Shown one piece after another: positions 10,313 through 16,457 of a stretch of DNA of 19,287 bases. Source of the stretch: Parachlorella kessleri (Eukaryota; Chlorophyta; Trebouxiophyceae; Chlorellales; Chlorellaceae); contig BBXU01002870.1 of the NCBI GenBank assembly GCA_001598975.1, positions 1-19,287 of the forward strand. The letters are read 5' to 3'. The notes beneath the pieces are model-generated. The model was not told the DNA's origin and did no database searches. It saw only the letters and a program-made list of their open reading frames with translations. Made by a program: the position numbers and the translations under genes. The number at the start of each line of letters is the position of its first letter. Position 1 is the first letter of the stretch.

Positions 10313-11116
10313 CAGCAACAGCTTAGCAGAGCAGATGTGCGGTGCTACTTCATGAGAAGCTGCCAGTAGACAGATTACAAACAAGTCCCAATCTCGAAAA
10401 CAGCCCTGTTGAGCCCTGAACAGCCTTCTTTGCCTTGAAAAGTGGCGGCGCCCCTGGTCTGCGTGCTTTCCAGTCGTGGAAGTTCTACTCAAGCAGGGCT
10501 TTCCTTCCCGTGCACCCTTAAAAGCACATTGGTACCAGCGCTTTACACGATTGTTCAGGGCGCCGGTGGAGCAACTCAGCTGTGTTCAGGTGCGCGATCG
10601 CCTATGGGGGGACCTTGTCAGTGACAAGTTGTCACAAACCAGTAGGAACTTGTAATCAATCCTTAGTAATGAAAAATTCCCCTATAGCTGCAGGAGCTGC
10701 ACCGGACAGCCTCAGGTCGTAACCAGGCTTGCAGCCTGGGACCCTGGGTCTCTTGTCAGGGCAAGCCAGCACCATGAGTCTCGGGCGGTGGATGGTGATG
10801 GGCCGTAAGGACTACAACGAAGCTCTTATCACTGTAAGGCGTTACCATCACCTTGCTGTCTTACAATAGAGGGACCGATATGACAGTGGAAATGTGGCGC
10901 TTGACGATAAACAGTCATTGCTGCGATTCTGGCCAGGCTAACGCTGTTGCTGAGGACCTCAATCCTGCTCCTTTTGCAGCCTAACTGTGAAATTGTAGGG
11001 TTGGTTGTGCGTACTAGGAAGAGTTCAAAGCGCAGCGTGGCGCGGGCCAGCTCCATATCCCAACCACAGCACATGATTCTGCTGGCCAACACCATTCAGG
11101 CTCCACAGTATGCTGC
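10313..11116. other. Divergent intergenic region between F-box copy C and the S49 protease
   Basis: The first 290 bp are the leader and upstream DNA of copy C, shared with copy B. The remainder should include the promoter and possibly the first exon of the protease gene. One candidate first exon is 10774-10833: an ATG in the context CCAGCACCATGA, 20 codons, then a GTAAGG donor in phase 0, which would fit the exon at 11234. It has no family similarity, so it is only a possibility. No TATA element or RNA gene is convincing. Confidence 0.45.
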
Positions 11117-14039
11117 ATGCTTGGCGTGCTGCCCCTCTGTCCTGCCTGTGTTGTTTCGGTGGTCCGCCTGGAGGGCATTCCCTGCATGCTGTGCATGATG
11201 CGGCTGCTTTGCGTGCCTTGCGTGCATGTGCAGGTGGTCCGGCTTCAAGGCATCCTGCAGGCCTCCCTGGGACCTGCTAGGGGGCCGCAGGCGCGCCGGC
11301 TGATCAACATAGACCGGGTGGAGAAGTGGTTCGCACGCGCATTCTACAAGGGTGGGTGGGCCCCAGCTGGTGCACTACAGTGGCTGACGCACCGATGGTT
11401 GCTAGTTAGCGTAACGCCTAGGCTCTTCTGTTGCGGAGCTCAAGCAGGGACAGGTGCGGTACTGCTGCTTTGCAGGGGAGGTTCTGCGAGTTGTATGTCC
11501 GCAGTGCTTCTCAAGCCGCAGGAACTATGTGCTGGTCCGTATCAGCCAGCAGCTGTTCCCTGGTTAAAGGTCTACACATTGTTTTGTTTATGGGCATGTA
11601 CAGACACTCAAGGCCGGTACTGCCCCTGCTGGTGTCCCTCTGGTGCAGGCATCAAGCCCGCCGCATGTGCCATAGCCATCAACTCGCCAGGTGGGCATGC
11701 AAGCGGCGTCTGTAGCAGCATCTCCTTCACTTCACAGTGCTGCCGTGCGGCCATCAGATGCATGACATAGAGGTGCTCGAGCGGCGACTAAGCAGTCTGA
11801 AAGCAGGGGTCCTAGGCCACCGCAACAGCCCACCCTGTCGACCCCTGGCTTTTATATGACACCATCGTGCGCCTGTCTGCAGGCGGCTCACCCACGCAGT
11901 CGGATCTGATCCACTCCCTGGTGCGCCGCCTGTCCAAGGACACGGGCATCCCCGTCTACACCTTTGCCGAGGACGTGGCGGCATCAGGCGGGTGGGTGTG
12001 TTGTGTTTTTTTTGTGGGGTTTTTGGCTTTTTTGATGTTCTTCAAAGAATGTAGCCTTTGCTGAGGCCGTGGCAGCATCAGGCGGGTGGGTGCTGTGTTG
12101 TGCAAAGTGTCATGCATACCAAGTAGGTGTGAAGCTAGCAGCCGTCCCCACCGCCTCCCCTGCCACGTACCAAGCGCCCTGTCATCCCCTGCCCCTGCAG
12201 GTATTGGCTGATGTGCGCTGGGGACAAGCTATATGCCTCCGAGACGTCCCTGCTGGGCAGCATCGGCGTCATCTCGGCCACCTTTGGTGCCGTGGACGCG
12301 GCGGCGCGGCTGGGGCTGGAGCGGCGGGTGTTCACGGCGGGGGAGGCCAAGATGCAGCTGGACCCCTTCCTGCCCGTGCAGCCGGAGCAGGTGCGGTGCG
12401 CTGAGCTGAGCTGGGGATCAATGTTGTGATCAAGAAAACGAGCAGTGAGCATTCAGGACAGGGAGGGCCAAGGTTGTCGAGCAGGTAGGTGCGCTGGCTT
12501 GCCTCCGTCGAAGTACTTTGTACATTGCTTTCCTACTTGCGCCTTACTTGCACCGTCCGTCGGCTTGTGCAGGAGGCGCGGCTGCGGGACCTGATGGAGG
12601 ACTTGCATGACTCGTTCAAAGGGCGGGTGAGGGCCAGCAGGGGAGACCGCCTCCAAGGCAGCGAGCAGGAGCTGTTCTCAGGCAAGTGCCTAGCGTAACC
12701 CTCAACTGCTGCACCACCGCCAAGGCACATCACAGTTCCCGACAGTTGTGTGGGTCCTTGGCTGGCAGTCTTAGGTGCACGTCGCTGGCTGTTGGCGTCG
12801 AGGATGTGCGATAGAGCCGCTGTGCTGGTTGCAAGGGCAGCAGGGCATGGACGGCACAGCAGGCTTTCACTTGTGCGCTTTGACCCCCACGAGACCATGG
12901 CTGCATTCCACAGCGTGCGAGGCCTGCTTCGCCAAGGGAGCCGACAGGTGCCACAAGAGGCGTTTAGAGGGAGGCACAGCCTAGACAATTTGCGAGAGGG
13001 TGGTTGGTGTGCGGGTGCAGGGCGGGCGTGGACGGGGCGGCAGGCGCTGAAGCTGGGGCTGATAGACGGCATCGGCGACCTGCGGACCGTCATGCGGGAG
13101 CAGTACGGGGACAAGGTGGGTGCTGGGCGTGCTGGGCGTGCTGTGGGCTGGAGGGGCTGGCTGGTGGCATTGGTGTGTGCAAGCAGCAGCAGGGGGCAGG
13201 TGTGTGTGTGTGTGTGTGTGTTTGTCAGTGATGGCCTATCTCTTCCTGTTGTCATGCGGACGCAGTGGCTGCGCTTGGTGTGGGACCCTGGTCACTGGGC
13301 GGGCCTGCTAAGGGTGCCGTGATGGGCAGTGTGGGGTCACGGTCGGCAACGGAAGGGGGAAAGTTTGCTCAAGGAGTTGGGCTGGCTGGCTGGCTGGCTA
13401 CAGATTTGGCTGAGGTTAGGCGGTTGTGAAGCTGCCATGGGTAGGAGCAAGCCTACGAGTTTCTTTCGTGCTTCTCGGCAAACACTGCCTGCAAGGAGCC
13501 TGTACATCCATGCAGTGCTGTGTGGCATGTCATGTCAGCCCACATTGCAAGCTACCCGACAGCACCTTGCCCCTCGTGTTGGAGAGTAGGTGCGCTGGTG
13601 GATGTTTCCTACCCTTCCAAGGCCATGTCCTTGGGCGCTTTGCAGGTGCTTCTGGGGGTCCCGCTCCTCACCTTCGAAGCCTGGATTTTGGGATTGACCA
13701 TTACCGTCAGGAGCAAATGCCCCTCCCCCCACCCCGTGCTGACTATATCTGCAGGCCCGCTTCCTTCTTTGTAGCGACAAGCCCACCAGCGGGCTGGCAG
13801 ACCTGCTGGGGTTGTCCTCGTGGCTCCCCGGCAGCGCCAGCACCAGCGGGCACCTAGGCGTGAGTCACAGCAGCAGCAGTACGTGTAACACCAGCGGCGG
13901 CGAAAGCATGCTGGCGCGGGTGCTGGGGGGTGCGGGTGGCGGCGAGGCAGCGGCGTATGGGGCAGCCAGGTGTGCTGCGGAGGCGGTAGTGGACGAGGTT
14001 GAGGAGAGGGCGGTGTGGGCGCCATACCGTGTGCAGTAA
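11117..14039 (+). CDS. S49-family signal peptide peptidase (SppA/SohB-like)
   Basis: Supported exons are 11234-11351, 11649-11690, 11883-11991, 12201-12390, 12573-12681, 13021-13115 and 13755-14039 (TAA). They total exactly 316 codons and every phase agrees. Motifs in order: VVRLQGIL, INSPGGSP (split over two introns), AEDVAASGGYWLMCAGD with the nucleophile Ser (TCA at 11984-11986), SLLGSIGVISATFG, FTAGEAK with the presumed general-base Lys (12349-12351), RGDRL...LFSG, WTGRQALKLGLIDGIGDL, and the usual VWA-type C-terminus. S49 proteases use a Ser-Lys dyad to cleave membrane or leftover signal peptides; in green plants SppA-type enzymes are plastid-associated. The domain is the short SohB/bacterial form rather than the duplicated E. 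coli SppA form. The 5' end is unresolved. Reading runs open from ATG 11117 straight into the 11234 exon and would add 39 hydrophobic, Cys-rich residues (354 aa total), or an upstream exon may be spliced in at 11234. The intron 12682-13020 is GC-AG. The long intron 13116-13754 could hide a small exon. Confidence 0.85.
11159..11254 (+). repeat. Weak echo of the VVRL exon start in the protease gene
   Basis: GTGGTCCGCCTGGAGGGCAT at 11159 resembles GTGGTCCGGCTTCAAGGCAT at 11234, with 16 of the first 21 bases equal and an offset of 75 bp. In the open frame from 11117 both would be translated (VVRLEGI and VVRLQGI). The match is short and could be chance. Confidence 0.4.
11961..12092 (+). repeat. Tandem echo of the catalytic-serine exon end and its 5' splice site
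   Basis: The 38 bases at 11961-11998 (exon end coding FAEDVAASGG plus the GTGGGTG donor) recur at 12055-12092 with 35 of 38 identical, 94 bp downstream inside the intron. The echo is preceded by a T-rich tract and TAG at 12052-12054, so it resembles a small exon with both splice sites. Read as an exon after the normal junction, it would meet a TGA at 12061-12063 after three codons. Confidence 0.85.
12682..13020 (+). other. GC-AG intron in the protease gene
   Basis: The upstream exon ends ...CTG TTC TCA G and the next bases are GCAAGT, the consensus donor of U2-type GC-AG introns. The acceptor is GGGTGCAG at 13013-13020. Phase 1 on both sides restores the family motif LFSGRAWTGRQAL. The only nearby GT donor (GTGAGG at 12627) would delete the conserved RGDRL...LFSG segment. 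Confidence 0.8.
13200..13221. repeat. (GT)n microsatellite
   Basis: About eleven GT dinucleotides lie in the intron before the last protease exon. The same intron also has GTGCTGGGC minisatellite units (about 13118-13142) and GGCT units near 13380-13400. Confidence 0.9.
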
Positions 14040-14108
14040 AGTATGACTCCTTATTCACACTTCTCTAGCGTCATAGGTATTGGGGACCTGTTCATGGTGG
14101 CAGGTACA

Positions 14109-14113
14109 TGTAA
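14109..14113 (+). promoter_or_regulatory. Candidate poly(A) signal TGTAA of the S49 protease gene
   Basis: TGTAA lies 70 nt downstream of the TAA stop. TGTAA is the known polyadenylation signal of chlorophycean algae, so this would end the protease mRNA near 14125-14135. Confidence 0.6.
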
Positions 14114-16457
14114 TTGATGGCATACACAATAGGAAGGTGGCAGGTAAAATATTGTGAATAGAGAGCTGGCGGGACTGTAGTGACAGGCTGGATGCACATT
14201 GAAGATCAACACCTCTGTGCTGCGAGGAGTAATGCAGGGCAGGTAGGAGTACTCCACCGCAGTGACCCTGGGAGGGCACACTTGCCATTTTATCATGGAC
14301 AGGCCTCTGTTGGTACCCACGCCAAGTAAACCGGCTTACACCCCTCACAGCCTTTGAGATACATCCCAGTAACACACTGACAAATTCAAATCACACGGCG
14401 CAAAGGACAGAGCAGATGCAAGGAACACATATGGACACGCAATGCGGCATCGTTACACAGGCAATGCGACTGATGGACAGACGGATGGGCGCAGGCAAAT
14501 GGACAGGCGACAGACAGGTAGAGCCCAGCAGGACAATTTCGTGCTCTAACATTGGCACACAATCAAATCCCAATCTGAAGGACACCCACATCATTCCCAG
14601 CTGACCGTCAGGTAACACAGACGCCTTTCCCAAGCACCATCTCTCGCTGATGGGACGGCACGACAACCCAGGGCACACAGTGCAGCGTGGGTAGACACAG
14701 GCACTGCGACTCTTGAACAGACCCACAGAACAAAGTCGAGCTCTACAGGTTGGCACACAATCAAATCCATGCACAAGGAGACACCCACACGCATCACCGG
14801 CATTCCCAGCTAAAGGGAACATATCAAACATCAATCCTGCCAGGGACAAAACCACCCGGGGCTGGACCATGCTCACCCCGAGCTACCTATTGCTACTAGT
14901 AGCTACGGTTACATGTAGCGGTGCTAGTGCAACATTTGGGAAACAGAATCCAGGCGACACCACAAGACTGGACCAAGCACTTTATGGGAGGCATTTCTGG
15001 AGAGCCAGACAAAACCTAGTATGGCAGGGCAACATCGAGCCATGGGCGCCCGCGAAAACGGCAGCCATACAGTATGCAGGGATCTCATCCATCTGGATCT
15101 TTTACTCAAAAAGAACCCCCTCCAAACTCAAGGTGCCTGACCAACCGCCCCTCTCCATAGCATTCTGGGCGATGGGGCAACGCCCTGGTAGAACGCCCCG
15201 CACCCTGCTGGACACAACCTGTGCACTTGACAGGGACAGCCAAACCCATTCGTCGCTCGGCAACACCACTTGGCAAGACAACTGAAAAGAAGATGACGAA
15301 GAAAGAGGAACCAGGGACACAACAAGCACGCCACTGACATTCAGTGCGAATCAAACTAGGTCACACGGTCAGACACGCCGGTTGGGGATCTAACACCCAG
15401 GACAGCAGACCAAGTCAGCAGGATTGTTGTGATTGTTGGTTGAAAGCCGGCACATTCGCTGGATACCTTGCACTAGCAGCGGGCTGCTACAGACCAACAA
15501 GGGCGGGGCGCCAGAAGTGCCTGCCTTGCATATGCCGCACGCGGCAAGCCACGCAGCCATCAAAATTCAAAACCGTCCTGATGAAATTCAGAACCCCTAG
15601 TGGGAGCCGCAGCATTCGTTGCCTTACAGATCGCACCGCAGCAGATCCCAAAGCACGCCCAAACAAACCTCTACACACAGCCACGCATAGATTCACGCCA
15701 CCGTCTAGCGGGAAAAAATGGGGGAAAAGAGCAGACAAGTCGTTCAAGAGCCCCCTGTCAGGCCCACCGCCCGGGGTGTGCGGGGGGGGTTGGGGGACAG
15801 CAGGCTGCCAGGGGGGGAAGTTAAGACACAGCCCCAGACTGTGGCCACGCAGCCGATGCAACACATACGCCCAGCCTGCCCCCTGCCAGACTCACTTACA
15901 TTCTCACCAGGGGGCAAGGCAGCCACGGCCACACTTGGCAGCTGGTGTCTGCAATGTGACGACCACACTGCAACCTGGCGCCTACGGCACCCCTCGTAGC
16001 ACCACATGCCACCCATTGGCGGGTTGCAAGGTTCCAAACCGACGGCTCAAATTTCTACCGCGGCTCCCACGCGAGGCAATGCGCTCACCAGCGCCCCAGA
16101 AAAAACTTGAACCAATCATCACATCCCTCGCTATCATGTGCTTCATATGTTGCCCGCTCCAAGTATTGCGCCCAAGCAATACCTGGTTCCCAGCCAAGCT
16201 CGCAGCCCTTACGGTCTCCCCACACAATGCCTCCCACCGCTGCCACCGCCAAACCCTTTAGCAGCCGCCGGCAAGCGCATATTTCAGAGAAGTTGCCCAG
16301 CCGTGCAGCAGCGCTTCTGGGCAACGCCCGCAGCGGCGCTGGGAAGCAGCGTGCACGCCAGGCGCAGCCGCTGCTCCTTCTCTACAAAAGCCGCAGAAGG
16401 GGCCAGGACGCCACAGCAGGCGCAGCGGCTGCACCCTGCCGGCAAGTGCCCTCCCGC
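14114..16457. other. Gene-poor A+C-rich region, probable 3' UTR of the kinase gene
   Basis: About 2.3 kb with no recognisable family motif on either strand. From about 14340 to 16250 the plus strand is visibly rich in A and C and poor in G and T, so the minus strand is G+T-rich, as expected of an algal 3' UTR read with the kinase. Minus-strand TGTAA motifs at 15896-15900, 15624-15628, 14909-14913 and 14336-14340 are possible ends of that transcript. Long plus-strand open frames (14713-15285 and 15344-16261) follow from the low T content and lack the GC-rich third positions of the real genes. The region also contains the direct repeat listed separately. Confidence 0.45.
14456..14768. repeat. 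Imperfect direct repeat, unit about 200-240 bp
   Basis: TTGGCACACAATCAAATCC at 14552-14570 recurs exactly at 14750-14768. The preceding ACACAGGCAATGCGACTGATG at about 14456 resembles ACACAGGCACTGCGACTCTTG at about 14696. The offset changes from 240 to 198 because the first unit carries about 42 extra bases of ACAGGC/GACAGAC-type sequence. Confidence 0.8.

Larger units (their letters stand above)
2349..10600. repeat. Tandem triplication of the F-box/LRR unit (about 3.0-3.2 kb period)
   Basis: Three head-to-tail units share gene and spacer DNA. Start codons lie at 4071, 7269 and 10312, giving spacings of 3198 and 3043 bp. Exon lengths agree closely: exon 2 is 212/213/225 nt, exon 3 is 826/855/843 nt and exon 4 is 81/81/87 nt. 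The right edge of similarity fades near 10600. To the left of copy A's last exon (about 2280) I can no longer follow it. Copies B and C share leader DNA that copy A lacks, so the B/C duplication looks like the later event. Confidence 0.85.

Noticed and set aside
10829..11095. An 88-aa minus-strand frame in the divergent spacer
   Set aside because: No motif, no codon bias, and it lies where the protease promoter is expected.
12533..13255. A 240-aa minus-strand frame opposite the protease gene
   Set aside because: It crosses well-supported protease exons and introns and has low-complexity composition.
13257..13322. Possible extra protease exon after GACGCAG (WLRLVWDPGHWAG)
   Set aside because: The phase would fit, but the sequence has no family counterpart and the exons on either side already join in phase.
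15344..16261. A 305-aa plus-strand frame
   Set aside because: Stops are rare here because the plus strand is poor in T; there are no domains, and Pro/Arg/His-rich composition follows from base composition.
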